Position numbers and translations under genes: made by a program | Source of the DNA: Nageia nagi | Taxonomy: Eukaryota > Pinophyta | NCBI GenBank assembly: GCA_050084985.1 | Contig: JBITNC010000001.1 | Location: forward strand, 185,690,001 to 185,754,000 | DNA: 64,000 nt | Reading direction: 5' to 3' | Shown: piece by piece, positions 46,460 to 57,999 of the stretch | Position numbering within the stretch: position 1 is the stretch's first letter | How the letters are laid out: every line of letters starts with the position of its first letter | The notes under the pieces: model-generated | Told to the model about the DNA's origin: nothing | Databases searched by the model: none | What the model saw: only the letters and a program-made list of their open reading frames with translations

Positions 46460-47575
46460 TTGTAGGTAAAAGGATTGGATTGATTAGAGAAGCACATACT
46501 TCAAATATTACAAGACATTTTAAAGTTGAAAAGACATTGTACAATTCGTAAAGGTATGTATATTGGCCAAAAATGAAAGATCAAGTTGCCAAGTACATAA
46601 GGAGTATTCTTTATGTTACACTAGCAAGCCAAGTAATATGAAATTGAGTTTGTATCAACCACTTCTAGTACCTTTATGTCCATGGGAGTGTATCGTAATG
46701 GATTTTATGGGTGGATTACCTATGACTAAGTGTGGTCATGACTATTTATTTATTATTATGGATAGATTTAGCAATATGTGTGTTTTGATTCCATGTAAAA
46801 GGACTATAAGAGGACAAGATGCTGCAAATTTATTCTATTCTCATGTTTGGGTTCATTTTAGATTGCCTAATTCCATTATTTTAGATACATATAGTAGATT
46901 TTTGGGCAAGTTTTGGACATGTTTGTGGGAAAATATGGACACAAGGTTGAAGAGGAGTACTAAATTTCATCCTCAAATGGATGGAAAAATCAAGGTGGTG
47001 AATAGGATAGTAGTTAAACTCTTGAGGGGTTATTGTGGCAAATATCCTATGTCTTGGGATGAACATATTGAATATATCTAACATGCATACAATAAGGTAA
47101 TTCATTCTTCCCTTAATAAAAATCCTTTTGAGATTTTTTTTTTGGTTATTTACCACCTTCACCTTTTGATTGTGTGTTTGGATAGCAAAGTAATGAAGAG
47201 AATTTACTTGAGAAAGAGGAAAAGTAAGTTGAATTTGTTTTTGAAAAGATTAGGCAAATTCATTTAAAAGTCCAAGAGTAACTTGAGAAAAACCAAGCCA
47301 AGTACAAGATAAGACATGAAAAATATAGATTTGACCATAAGTTTCATGTGGGAGACCATGTTTGGTTACATCTTAGTAAGGAGAGGTTGCAAGTACCAAA
47401 CAAGAAGTTGAAACCTATAAGGTATGGACTATTTGAGATTATGGAGCAAGTAAGTGAGAATACTTTTAGATTGGACCTTTCAAAATATATGAACATCTAT
47501 TTAGTTGTGAATGTTGAGCATTTGAAATTGTATGAGCCATCTATTTTGACTGAAGATGAAGTATGTTCATATTAG
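46460..47575 (+). pseudogene. pol (IN): H integrase, decayed; 172-codon open core
   Basis: Zinc region 'IREAHTSNITRHFKVEKTLY' then 'RYVYWPKMKDQVAKYIRS' (46,480-46,605). Core in an open frame 46,563-47,081: 'CPWECIVMDFMGGLPMTKCG' and 'YLFIIMDRFSNMCVLIPCKR', 'SIILDTYSRFLGKFWTCLWE', 'STKFHPQMDGKIKVVNRIV'. The D-D part is present, but the catalytic Glu position carries Lys (K-I-K-V-V-N-R in place of T-E-V-V-N-R). The C-terminal GPY/F-like part follows at 47,348-47,575: 'VGDHVWLHLSKERL'-like text, 'KLKPIRYGLFEIMEQVSENT', 'FRLDLS', 'VNVEHLKLYEP'. It was an active integrase once and is not now. Confidence 0.9.
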
Positions 47576-47578
47576 GTT

Positions 47579-47790
47579 TTGCCATATATTGATGAATTAA
47601 CTCATAACATTATGGATGAACTCAAGGAGGATACCATATTGGAAAACAAGGTTCGTGCTACAAGAAGAGGTGAGACAAAGATGTGGTTAGTTGGATTGAA
47701 AGGATATAATCCTAATAAAGACAAGTGGATAGATAGGTCTAGAGTTGGGGAGTTATATCCTCATTTATGCATTTGTGGGACCAAATGCTT
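47579..47790 (+). pseudogene. H C-terminal chromodomain-like segment
   Basis: After the GPY/F module an open frame reads 'ILENKVRATRRGETKMWLVG' followed by 'LKGYNPNKDKWIDRSRV'. This follows the chromodomain plan (I-L-x-x-R, basic strand, aromatic/YLVKWKGY-like strand, 'xxxxTWE' strand, here K-W-I-D). Chromodomains on integrase target chromoviruses to heterochromatin. The Tyr of the aromatic cage is Trp. The call is by pattern only. Confidence 0.6.
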
Positions 47791-47794
47791 CCCT

Positions 47795-47806
47795 ATTGGG
47801 GAGGTA
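47795..47806 (+). promoter_or_regulatory. H polypurine tract
   Basis: 'attggggaggta' directly before the 3' LTR. Confidence 0.75.
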
Positions 47807-48542
47807 TGATCCAAATTAGATCATGTTAGGTTATGTTTTTAGGAGTAGTATTTAGTCCAAAGGTATCAATTATTGGAGACTAATTGAAGATCAAAATTTG
47901 GAGTTGATGAGCATTTAGATCTAGACCATTAGTGGCATGAAAAAATCTAAATCTAGGTCACCACCAACATGCAATTTGATGAGTCATTAGTAGAAGTTGA
48001 AGGGATGTTGATGTGTTGGGTAGAGGAACTAATTTTTATTTTATAATTGATATTAGAAAAGGAATTTTTGATGCAATTTGAGGCTTATTAAAGAGCATGC
48101 CATCTCCTTATTTCTTTAATAGGAGTTTTGAGAGTTTGTAGATTTTGAGATTGTAGGATTTGAAGAAAGGTCAAGAGTTATTCCAAAGTTCTATAGTTCT
48201 AAGATTGTATATTCCTTTTGTTGTAGGAGATTTCAATAATTATGGGAGATTGTATTGCCATTATGTTGATGGTATTTCTTTATGCATGTAATATTGTAAT
48301 GTCTATAGAAAATAAGAAGAGAAGGCTCCAATTCCATGCTAGATTAGCCTACAATGGGTGATCTAAGGTAAATCGTTGTGTTGATCTTATTGTGTTTATT
48401 TTGAGATTGCTAGTTTTTTATTTACATTATGCAATTGCAAGTTTTATATGCAATTATATGATCTCATAATAGTTAACAATTTTTATTTGAATCTGTAAGT
48501 GAGGATTCGAGTATGCTCTAAGCATATAGTGATTATGGATCA
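47807..48542 (+). repeat. H 3' LTR (736 bp)
   Basis: Starts 'TGATCCAAATTAGATCATG' and ends 'gattatggatca'. Full-length match with 42,339-43,073. Confidence 0.92.
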
Positions 48543-48547
48543 TTTTA
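48543..48547. repeat. H target site duplication, right copy
   Basis: TTTTA, as at 42,334-42,338. Confidence 0.88.
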
Positions 48548-49134
48548 CTTTCATCCAATTTACTACAAATAGATTGCCATACATTTTTGAACCTTAGAAT
48601 ATACTTCTTTAGGGTTTCACTATTTCCTTGACATATGGCACATAACTCTATAATAGTTTCTTACTCTTTAACATTATGCTTATATTAACCCATAAACACC
48701 TTTACTAATGAATTGAATGAATCTATTGATTCCCTTGGAAAATTATAGAATCATTAAATATTATCACCTTTTAAGCTCCTTAGGAAGCATTTAACCATTA
48801 ATCTCTCTTTCAATCCTAATTTTAATAGGCACTCCTAAAATTTGATAAGATCTTTCTTTGGGTTTTTATCTCCATTAAACATCTCAAACTTGGGGACCTT
48901 ATAATTAGGTGGTAAGGGATAATTACAAATATATTTTGATAAGGGTGAGGTGAATACACCATCATAGTCTTCTTCACTTTGCTATGATCTTTTTTTATTC
49001 TTAAGATTGGTTAACCTTGCAACTAGTGCTAGATTCAGAACTGACTACAAAGTACTTCCTAAATTTTGTGTTGACATCACCTACTTAGTAATATTTGCAA
49101 CTTGTTTCCTCAAGTATGTTACTTTTTGTTCCAT
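48548..49134 (-). pseudogene. gag: G2 gag, 5' part (upstream of the H insertion)
   Basis: The minus frame starts with the ATG at 49,134 ('MEQKVTY'-like opening, as in G1 and G3). The capsid region follows to 48,548, where H interrupts it: 'ADNFKSF', 'LVKVFMGxYKHNVKE', 'LCAICQGNSETLKKYILRFK' equivalents are readable with stops. Joined across H to 42,338, it covers the same gag sequence as G1 and G3, which shows that the pieces on both sides of H are one unit. Confidence 0.77.
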
Positions 49135-49224
49135 TTTTGCACCACTGATGGCCTAAAAATACTCTTTGTACACTATTAACAATGTTATCCCTTAGCAAAA
49201 ATCTCATGAAGTCTCATTGGTAGG

Positions 49225-49842
49225 GAAAGATTAATCAAAATAGTTGGGTTCACCAAAATGAAGACTAAAATAATGTACAAGTGATAAAGCAAAGCACTAT
49301 TTTTCTACAATGTATATATCAATAATATGGAATCAAATGAAAATGAAAATTAGTATACCTTCTTTGTATTCACATCAACATAAAATAATATATATCATAC
49401 ATCCATTGCTATAATTCACCATAGAAAATGCATATCACTGATGGCCTAGAAGCACATTGTTAGCTATGTGAAAGAAGTAGATATACAAACAAAAGTAAGT
49501 GTGCAAGCAATCAATACAAAACATTGTTATTAGTCAAATAGAATGATCTTGTATTTTTTGGTATCTCTCTCTAGATATCTACTGATATACCTCACATCCA
49601 AATTGTGTTGCCTTTGATATTCTTTTATAGCAAATTTTTGATCCTCTTTGATTCTTGGGATCCTTGTACATTACATTTTTTGTGGTGTCTTTATTAATAT
49701 TTGACACTCTTTACATCATATAATGGTCCATTACATTGATTACATTTCCTTGGGTACATTTCACCCCTTTTTACAATAAATATTCCTTGATGCTATAAAA
49801 GTAATTATTTAATAAATAATAATCCATTTTTAGGCATCTACT
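49225..49842 (-). repeat. G-family LTR shared by G3 (3') and G2 (5')
   Basis: Matches 28,085-28,727 and 57,000-57,663. The minus-strand start is at 49,842 ('GTAGATGCCTAAAAATGG'). The PPT and G3 3' region lie on one side and G2 gag on the other. The low-coordinate edge is approximate. Confidence 0.8.
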
Positions 49843-49858
49843 TTTTTTCCCTTTTTGG
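49843..49858 (-). promoter_or_regulatory. G3 polypurine tract
   Basis: The complement reads 'CCAAAAAGGGAAAAAAAG', directly before the LTR start. Confidence 0.7.
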
Positions 49859-50989
49859 AGGTGTGATTGAAGTAATGAAATTACATATCTAAAGAATAAG
49901 TATAGTAGAAATTTTTGAAATTTTTGAACTCCTTATTTAGCACTACCATTTGATGATGATGAGGGTCCTTTGTTTCCCTCTTTTGACTTATTTTCCCTAG
50001 GAAAAATCCTTGAGTGGTGTGGCCAAGACAAAATCTAAAGAACTATATCTTTTTCCCTTTACAATATGTCTACCATGGAAGGGAAATTTGTTACAAAATA
50101 GCCTTATAGTCCCATGTCTAATCTATGAGATATAAGAGGTTGTTTTTCCCCTTACACTATTCAACCATGAATCTAGTCATTTCTTTATTGTTGGTAATCA
50201 TGAATTTGATGCACTTACATCCATGCCTTGATATATAAGAGGTTTATTGATTTAATCTCTTAATTTTTTTTTATGTAGATCCCTAATGGTGTATAAAAAG
50301 TATGTCATTTCTTTGATGCATGAATTTTGCATAATTTTGTTTCCTTCTTTTGATGTATATACCTACAAAAGATGTTAGATATATCCTACATGAAAATATT
50401 TTGGATACACAATGAGTTACATCATTTACTAATGATGAGTCAATGTCAACAATCTACTTAAGGTTGTATCACCAATTTATCTTTTAAGTGAGCTAACTCT
50501 CACTAGCTGTATCGATGGCTATAGGTAGCCATATATTTTATGTATATGAATCTAACACATTATGCTTTGTATGGTTCAAATAAAAAGTCATGGTTATACA
50601 CAACAAGTTGTATCATTGATTGAGGATGAATCAATGTCCATATCTTGCTTACAGATGTATTGTTGATTTATCTTTTAAGGGAGTGAACTATCACTAGTTG
50701 TATTGATTGCCATTGATGAGCTAACATTTTTTTGTCCATGGTTATTGTGTCATCAATTTATTTTTATATAGTTTATGGTGTGCAAATAGTAATGCACATT
50801 GTTAGCTACATGGAAATAATGAAAGAACTAACATAAGTGAAAATGAACAATAGAATACTTATACTTTGCATGAAACATTCATTATTTAACAACGTATGGA
50901 GTTACTATCTCACATAAACAAGTGTTTAAGGTGCATAGTATTGAAGGTTTTTAGTTCTTTTTTTATATTCATGGATGATAATTTGTAAG
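49859..50989 (-). other. G3 3' non-coding region with internal duplication
   Basis: Matches 28,746-29,854 of G2 throughout. The internal direct duplication recurs (copies starting near 50,405 and 50,605, each with 'gatga.tcaatg' and 'ctatcactag' or 'ctctcactag'). No gene. Confidence 0.72.
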
Positions 50990-52040
50990 CTCTTTATCCT
51001 ATTTCTTCAACTACAATAAATGGGTCAAGACAATTTGGTTGAAAATTTCCTTTTACTTCATCCTTTGCAGCTATCTTGTTAATGTTTTCTTTTAATACCA
51101 AGTGTCTCACCTTGAATTCCTTTAGTTTGATGTTCTTTCCAAATCCCCTTTTTAATTTTGCATGATAAGCTTTTTGATGTTTATTTGCCTTGATTCTCTT
51201 CTCATCAAGTGATTCTAACTATTGCAATCTAACTTTTCTTGCTTCTTCATTTGATATTTATCTTTGTAAGGAAAATTGTAAGAATGGAAAGTCCAACTCT
51301 AATGGTACTACAACCTCATCTCCATAGAATAATGAAAATAGTGTTTCCCCAGTAGCTATTCTAATACTAGTTCTATATGCCTAAAGTGGATGAGGTAATT
51401 GTTCATACCAATTTGCCTTGTATCTATCCCAAGTTTTTTACAACATACTCTTTATGGTTTTATTTTATGCTTCCTCCTAACCATTTCTTTTAGGGTAATA
51501 AATTGAAGAAAATATTTGGGTAATGTAAAACTTTTTACAAAAGGATTTCATGTACTTACCTTTAAAATTTTGCCCATTATCCATGATCAACCTTTATGGC
51601 ACCCCAAACTTGGCTATCAAATTCTCTATCAAGAATGTAATGATCTTATCTTGTGTAATTGATTTCATTGGAATGGATTCAATCCATTTCATTGTAAACT
51701 CTATAACTATGATAATGAACTTGTGACCTTCACTTGAATTTGGGTTGATAATCTTAATCAAATCTAAGCCCTATGTTGCAAATGACCAAGGTGGAAACTA
51801 TGGAATTCAACTCTTGATTTGGTTGTTTCTCTAAATTTGTATTCTTTTAACATTGTAAATAGGTTTTAACATGATTTTTACAGTCCTCCTCCATTGTAGC
51901 CCAATAGTACCCAATTCATAAAAGCTTAGTACAGAAAGTTTTTTCATAGAAGTGTCCTCCATATGACCCATCATGTGCTTGTTATTATGCTATTATTGTT
52001 GCATGTTTGGTTATACATCTCAATAAAGCACAATCAAATG
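50990..52040 (-). pseudogene. pol (IN): G3 integrase, decayed
   Basis: Aligned base by base with G2 (29,855-30,960). Readable on the minus strand: 'DNGQNFKGKYMKSFCKKFYI'-like text (about 51,590-51,530), 'KWIESIPMKSITQDKIITFL' (about 51,700-51,640), 'KANKHQKAYHAKLKRGFGKN' (about 51,190-51,130) and 'GFKLNWxGPF' C-terminal text. More stops than in G2. The zinc-binding region near 51,900 retains 'GYNWRGL'-type traces only. Confidence 0.72.
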
Positions 52041-52290
52041 AACTTCTATATAACACTTCACCAATAATCACATACTTATCAGTTGTCATATTTAATCTAA
52101 CTTTTTCATTTCTATCAAAACTTGACAAAACTATTTAATCTTTTGAATAATTATAAATATAAACATACCATTTCTAATGGTCACTCTCTATGTCAAGATG
52201 ACATTTATGGACTTCATCTATGTGATCAAGGTAAGAAGGTGTACGAAGATTTAAAATTTTGATGATAGTTTTTTCATCTTCTATATCAAA

Positions 52291-52740
52291 TTATGCCAAT
52301 GAAGCTGCACTTGCCATATATTGTACCCTATAGAACTCATCAATAAACTCAAAAACCATTATCTTATATGGCTTTAACTTTTCATCCTTTGTATTATATG
52401 TATGATTAACTTGATTTATCACAAGATGTGAATCATCATAAATCTCCAAATCATTTATTTTTAGGATTATATATACTTTTAATCCCAAAATCAAAGCTTT
52501 ATATTGTACCATGTTATTGGTGCACTCAAATCCATGTTTATAAGCCATAAGAATAACCTCATTTGTAGGAGATACTAAAATAATACCTACCCTTGCTCTA
52601 TAAGAACATTTAGGTCCATCAAAATATAAGGTCCAAGCTATAGATTCATCTTCCATATAGCACAAAAACTCATATGGGATTCTTATTTCATCAATATCAC
52701 ATCATTGGAATGCTTTTGTCAATACTGTAAGTTGTTGCCT
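52291..52740 (-). pseudogene. pol (aRH): G3 second RNase H (aRH), decayed
   Basis: Open stretch 52,291-52,665: 'CYMEDESIAWTLYFDGPKCS', 'YRARVGIILVSPTNEVILMA', 'CTNNMVQYKALILGLKVYII', 'IYDDSHLVINQVNHTYNT'. The first catalytic Asp (Y-F-D-G) is kept, the helix Glu (AEYxAL) is Gln, and G-D-S is D-D-S. The C-terminal third is cut short near 52,310 relative to G2. It is the same Tat-type domain as in G2 and element A. Confidence 0.8.
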
Positions 52741-53050
52741 ACATGAATCCTTATCATATTCATCTGGAAATTTTATGTGTACCTCTATACCATCATTTTG
52801 AGGGAATTTTACTATCAATTCTATGATTGCCTACCTTTTCATGGATTTTTTATTTATCACATTGATATCAAATTCTTGCATTAACATACCCCATTTAGCT
52901 ACTCTTCTTGATAAATGTTGTTTTACTACAAGATATTTTAGTGTGTTAACTAGGCTAAAAACATATGTACTACAATACAAAAGATAATGCCTCAATTTTT
53001 TTATAACAAAAATAATACCATTTTGCTAAGATAGTATATTATACTTTCTT
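52741..53050 (-). pseudogene. pol (RH): G3 RNase H (retroviral-type), decayed
   Basis: Minus-strand fragments: 'FSLVNTLKYLVVKQHLSRRV'-like text and 'GMLMQEFDINVI' (about 52,935-52,850), followed by linker 'IVKFPQNDGIEVHIKFPDEY' (about 52,815-52,755) that leads into aRH. Equivalent to 23,860-24,300. Confidence 0.68.
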
Positions 53051-54010
53051 TATACTCATCATATTTTTGACACAACATTACCCCCCAAGCATATAATATA
53101 GCTGATATATAAAGATAAGTTGCCTTTTATAATCCATAGGCACTAGGATGGGAGGATTTAACAAGTATTATTTTATATCTTCAAATGCTTTTTGATATTT
53201 TTCATACCATACAAACTTGATATATTTTTTTGAAAAATAATTAAATGTCCTACATTTATCTCCAAGTTGGGAAATAAACCTTCTTACCAAATTCATCTTA
53301 CCTTAAAGACTCCTTATTTGCTTGAGGTTCCTTAGAGTGGGCATGTTTACTATGGCTTTTACCTTCTTTGGATATACCTCAATACCCCTTTTTGATACCA
53401 TTAATCTAAGAAATTTTCCTAAACACACACCAAAAGCAAACCTTTGAGGTTTAAGTATAAGCTTATACCTTTTTAGGATTTGAAATACCTCTTTAAGGAG
53501 CTCTAAATGGTCTTTAACTTGATTTTATTTGACCAAGATATCATCAACATATACCTTTATTGATTTATCTTTGTGCTCATGGAATATGGACACCATAGCC
53601 CTTTAGTAGGTAGCACCTACATTTTTTTATCCAAAAGGCATAAGCTTTCAACAAAAATTTCCCTATGGTGTAGTGAAAGCAATCTTATGTTGATCAATCA
53701 ATTTGATTAATATTTGGTTCTATCCCAAAAATCCATCCATAAAAGATAAAGTTTCATGATTGATAAAACTATCCATAATCATATCAATATTAGGCAATGG
53801 AAAATCATGTTTTGGACAAGCATAATTGATATCATAAAAATTGGTACAAACCCTTATTTCTCCAGTAGGTTTTGTAATAGAAATAATGTTATCCATCCAT
53901 TCTAAATTATCAATTTGTTTAATGAATCTAGCATTCAAATATTTCTCTATTTCTTTGTTGACTAACAATGCCTTGAAAGGATTATCTTTCAAGGTTTTTG
54001 CTTAATTGGC
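53051..54010 (-). pseudogene. pol (RT): G3 reverse transcriptase, decayed
   Basis: The open stretch 53,720-53,992 carries the N-terminal blocks: 'EIEKYLNARFIKQIDNLEWM', 'TKPTGEIRVCTNFYDINYAC', 'PKHDFPLPNIDMIMDSFINH' and 'ETLSFMDGFLG', with the first catalytic Asp. Downstream: 'ATYxRAMVSIFHEHK' (about 53,620-53,575), the YVDD box near 53,550, and thumb 'VYPKKVKAIVNMPTLRNLKQ', 'GRFISQLGDKCR' (53,370-53,250). Its N-terminal part is the best preserved RT start in the G family. Confidence 0.84.
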
Positions 54011-54958
54011 CTAGCTCCCTTTTTGAGTGGTAAATTATACATAATAAAAGAAGGATCTAAACTAGGTATATCAACATAATACCAAGCAAAATTATTTTGA
54101 TTTTCAATAAATTTATTTTTGTTACTTTCTTGTTATTATATAAGAAGGGCTTCTCCAACTTTGACCAACCTTTTCTTATCACTTTTCCTAATATTGCCAT
54201 ATATTATCTCCTCTATCAAGAATGTTAATTCATCCTTTTTTTTTAATAATGAAGGCAACTCTACTAATCCCCGTATATCACTTGTATCATCATGTCCTTG
54301 TTGAACCTAAAACACTTTGTAACATTCACTTCTTATTTAAAATATAAATACTCATTGAGAATGTAACTTGGTTTGCATTTTTTGTTTGATTTAGGCAACT
54401 CAAAATGTGCCCCCAAGTATTTTAAAATATCATCATCATTATTAATGCAATTAAAGTCAAGTGGTATGATATTTTAAGCCATAATTTTTTATCAATATCA
54501 TCAAAAAGTTTAATCAAATTGAACTCTTTTGTAAACTTGATAGGTCTCATTATTTATTCTATATTATGATTAATACCTAATCCATTCTAAGTTTTTGGGG
54601 ATCCTAAAGTAATAGGAAATGAATACATTGCTTATTTTGATTTACCTAAACCTCCTCCTTTATATTTGTAATTTTCTATGATGTAATTATGAATAAAAGG
54701 AGATGGAAAGGATTTACCTGCTACATTTATCACATGATCCATCATTTTTTCCTCTAGATTGGATGATACCTTTGCTATAAAATAATATCCCCCATTAGCT
54801 CCACTATTTTCATATCGTTGATGGCCTTCAAACCCTATGACATGTCACTAATGGCCTTCAATAGTAAGAATTTTTTATCATCCAAAATTTTTAATGAACA
54901 TGAATAGGTAAATATGTTAAATTTTCTATGTTCCCATACCTATTTATACAATTTGAAG
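54011..54958 (-). other. G3 PR-RT linker
   Basis: Uninterrupted version of the linker, including the site where X2 entered G2 (equivalent to about 54,768-54,780). Broken frames, no domain recognised. Confidence 0.65.
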
Positions 54959-55700
54959 CTATTTTTTTGCATGTACCACTAGTGCACCTATTTCCAAAGG
55001 TATAAACTCATATCTAGGATAAGTCATTATGAATTTTTCTAAGTTTGTTGTATTACATAAAGTATATGGTTTTGAATCACCAACTACTGTATGTACCTCA
55101 CGCTGATATTCAAATTTTAATATGCCATTTACTATAGATGGGACTACATCGATATCATGAAGATAAGGTCTTCCTAACAATAGGTTATATGGTTATTTTG
55201 AATCCATAACTTGAAACTGAGTTTCAACTATTCTAACCCCTATTGTAACTAAAATTGTAGTGATTCCAACTAGCTTTTTAGATGAACTATCATATGTCCT
55301 AATTCTAAATGTAGGTTTTTCTAAGGGAGGCATTTCTAAACCTTTTTCTTGAAGTTGTATCAAAAAATTATGAGAACAAACATTAACAACTAATCCAATA
55401 TCTACCAAGGTTGTTTTTATCTCCCATCCATTTATCATAGGTGTGATATACAAAGCCATACATTCAACAAGGATTTATTTACTAAGCTTTTTAGATATAT
55501 AAAAGGAGATAGCATTACATTTCTTAATAGCTCTAATTTTTTCTAAAAACATGGTGACAAACAAATTTGTAGGGATTGTTTCTTTTTTTAAATGAAGCAT
55601 ATAATACCTCCCTATGTGTTTTAGATGTAGATATGAGATCATACAAACTAATCTTATCAAGAGTAGTTTTCAATTGTTCAATCATGCTAAAATTTTTTGA
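54959..55700 (-). pseudogene. pro: G3 protease and gag-pro linker, decayed
   Basis: Three consecutive open stretches, 55,475-55,660, 55,193-55,459 and 54,959-55,180, separated by single stops, match the intact G1 frame. Active site 'IKTTLVDIGLVVNVC': the D is present, and the residues after it read I-G in place of N-G. The C-terminal signature is 'MLGRPYLHDIDVVPS'. With only two or three stops it is the second-best protease of the family. Confidence 0.82.
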
Positions 55701-56918
55701 ATCAGGTGAGACACTTACTTATTCAGTGGTAACTAGATTTGAAATATGTCTTGGATGCCCCTTTCATAATCCATGATAGACTTCTTTATCCAGTGAAACT
55801 ATGTTCACTATGATTTATGGATCTGAAGCTTTTTGGTCAATTTCATATCTTCCTTGGGTAATGAGATCTAGAATTGCTACCTTTAATGTTTTACAAAAAA
55901 TTATAGCATGAACTTTTCATTGATGATAAGTGCAATAAGCATTAGATTTTTCCATAGGAATATTATCTTCTTGTATTATTTTTTCTAATGGTTTCAATAA
56001 ACCTATTTTGATTAGATCTCTCATAATGAACATTGATTGGATTGAAAATGTATACCTTCTTTCTCTTATGGTATCTGATCTTATCAATTTAGGTGGAGAG
56101 GTAGGTGTATCAACCATATTTACTATATTTTCTTCTTTGTTTGTATATGTTTTTTGATTCTCCTTAGTGTAAGTAGCATATGTATACTTGATATCTCTTA
56201 ACACAAGCAAGACTTTCTCTTTTTTGCAATAATTCTTGTACTAATACCCCAAATCTAATATTCTTATTACTTAGATCATACAAGTTACTAATTGGTGGAA
56301 TAGAATCTCTAAATATATCATAAATTTCACATTCATCCAATTTACTACAAATAGATTACCATACCTTTTTGAACCTTAGAATATACTTCTCTAAGGTTTT
56401 ACTATTTCTTTGACATATGGCACATAACTCTATAATAATTCCTTACTCTTTAAAGTTATGCTTGTATTGACCCATAAACACATTTACCAATGACTTTAAT
56501 GAATCTATTGATCCCCCTATAGTATTATAGAACCATTAACTAGCATCACCTTTTATGCTCCTTAGGAATAATTTGGCCATAAATCTCTCCTTTGATCCTA
56601 ATTTCAACAAGCACTCCTCTTCAAAGTTGATAAGATGTTGCTTTGGGTCTTGTTTGCTACTAAACATATCAAACTTGGGGGCCTTGTCCTTGGGTGGTAG
56701 GGGATAATTGTAGATATATTTCAACAAGGGTGACGTGAATACACCATCATAGTCTTCTTCATTTTGTTGGATATTTTACTATTCTCAAGATTGGTTAACC
56801 TTGCAGCTAATGCTAGATTTGGAATTGACTACAATATATTGCCTAAATTCTATATTGACATCATTTATTTAGTAAGATCTACCAGTTGAATCTTTAATTA
56901 AGTTACTTCTTGTTCCAT
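55701..56918 (-). pseudogene. gag: G3 gag, decayed
   Basis: ATG at 56,918, aligned with G1 and G2. The capsid part includes the open stretch 56,536-56,727: 'YNYPLPPKDKAPKFDMFSSK', 'QDPKQHLINFEEECLLKLGS', 'KERFMAKLFLRSIKGDA'. Further on are 'DSLKSLVNVFMGQYKHN' and 'MRDLIKIGLLKPLEKI' (55,917-56,210), then 'YCTYHQ' with remains of a 'GHxxxxC' knuckle near 55,930-55,900. Typical Ty3/gypsy gag, broken by stops. Confidence 0.8.
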
Positions 56919-56999
56919 TTTTTCACCACTGATGCCCTGAAAATAATCTTTGCACATTGGTAACAACATAATCCCTTATCAAAAATCTCATGATATCTC

Positions 57000-57663
57000 A
57001 TCAATAGGGCAAGATAAATCAAAACAATCAGGTTCACTAAAATGTAGACTAAAATAATGTGTAAGTTATAAAGTAAAGCATTATTTGCCTATAGTATATA
57101 TATATTAGAAATATGGCATCAAATGAACATTAAAATTAATGTACCTTCTTCATATTTGTATCAACATGAAATAATATATATTATACATCCATCACTATAA
57201 TTTACAATAGAAAATGCATACCATTAATGACTTAAAAGCATGTTGTTAGCTATGTGAAAGAACTAGATCTACGAATAGAGGTAAAGATGTAAGAAAGTGA
57301 TATGAAGGGTTTAAATCATCTATGTAGAGTTGGTGTTACAAAATACCATTATTGGTAAGATAGAATGATCTTACATATTTTGGGTATCTCTCTCTAGATA
57401 TCTACGGATATACCTTACATCCCCATTATGTTGCCTTTTATATCCTTTTATAGCAACCTATTAATCATATTTGATTTTTGGGATCATTTTACATTACATT
57501 TTAGTGGTATATTTATTTATATTTAACACCTTTACATCATATAGCACTCCATTACATTGATTACATTACCTTGGAAACATTTTCCCCCTTTTTATAATAA
57601 ATATTCCTTAATGCTATAAAATGAATTATTTAATAAATAATAATCAATTTTTAGGCATCTACA
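57000..57663 (-). repeat. G3 5' LTR
   Basis: The minus-strand start 'TGTAGATGCCTAAAAATTG' at 57,663 keeps the TG lost in the inner copies. It matches the two inner LTRs to about 57,000. Right of 57,663 the sequence no longer resembles the G 3' region, so this is the outer edge of the array. The flanking five bases are CAAAG. The partner duplication cannot be tested, because G1 is truncated. Confidence 0.82.
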
Positions 57664-57999
57664 CAAAGTACATCATCCATATATATAACATAAATACCAT
57701 ACATCCAATTTCTATACATGATCATACCTAAGACATAAATAATGAATACATCATATGGTCTCATGTACATATCCATAAAAATGCATGTCCATGTCTATCA
57801 AAAATCTACATTTGTAGGCACCTGACAAAATTGGTGTCTCTATATGTATCTAGCCACATCCCAACCTTAGGTCTAACTAACCCATCCCTATTTGAAGGGG
57901 ATTAGATGTTTTTATTAATTCTTATACTAACTTGGATAGGCATCTTATCTTTCCCTGTGTCCCTGGTAGTTGGGGCACTCAAAATACTCTTTCCTATCT
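57664..57999. other. Element A 3' region, spacer right of the G array
   Basis: AT-rich with 'acatcatccatatatataac' and similar phrases. No gene is seen. Confidence 0.45.

Larger units (their letters stand above)
42339..48542 (+). mobile_element. H: complete 6.2-kb Ty3/gypsy element (chromovirus-like)
   Basis: Direct LTRs of 735 and 736 bp, each TG...CA; PBS; gag, PR, RT, RNase H, IN and a chromodomain-like tail in the canonical order; polypurine tract; perfect TTTTA target duplication. It splits the gag of G2, so it is younger than the G array. It is the structurally most complete element in the window and keeps the intact RT box Y-L-D-D, yet stops, frameshifts and an altered integrase active site show it is dead. 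The LTR pair differs at many positions, so it is also old. Confidence 0.93.
23800..57663 (-). mobile_element. G array: three tandem Tat-type Ty3/gypsy units sharing LTRs
   Basis: On the minus strand the order is LTR (57,663-57,000), G3 internal, LTR (49,842-49,225), G2 internal, LTR (28,727-28,085), G1 internal truncated at about 23,800. Each internal region carries gag, PR, RT, RNase H, with aRH and IN in G3 and G2. Each inner LTR is bounded by a polypurine tract and IN 3' region of one unit and by gag of the next, so it serves both neighbours. X2 and H interrupt G2. This layout is what recombination between LTRs of neighbouring or template-switched copies would leave. The whole block appears to lie inside the 3' region of element A. 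Confidence 0.8.

Noticed and set aside
42000-49134. Two independent G-family gag fragments either side of H
   Set aside because: The perfect TTTTA duplication and contiguous alignment to G3 show one gag split by H.
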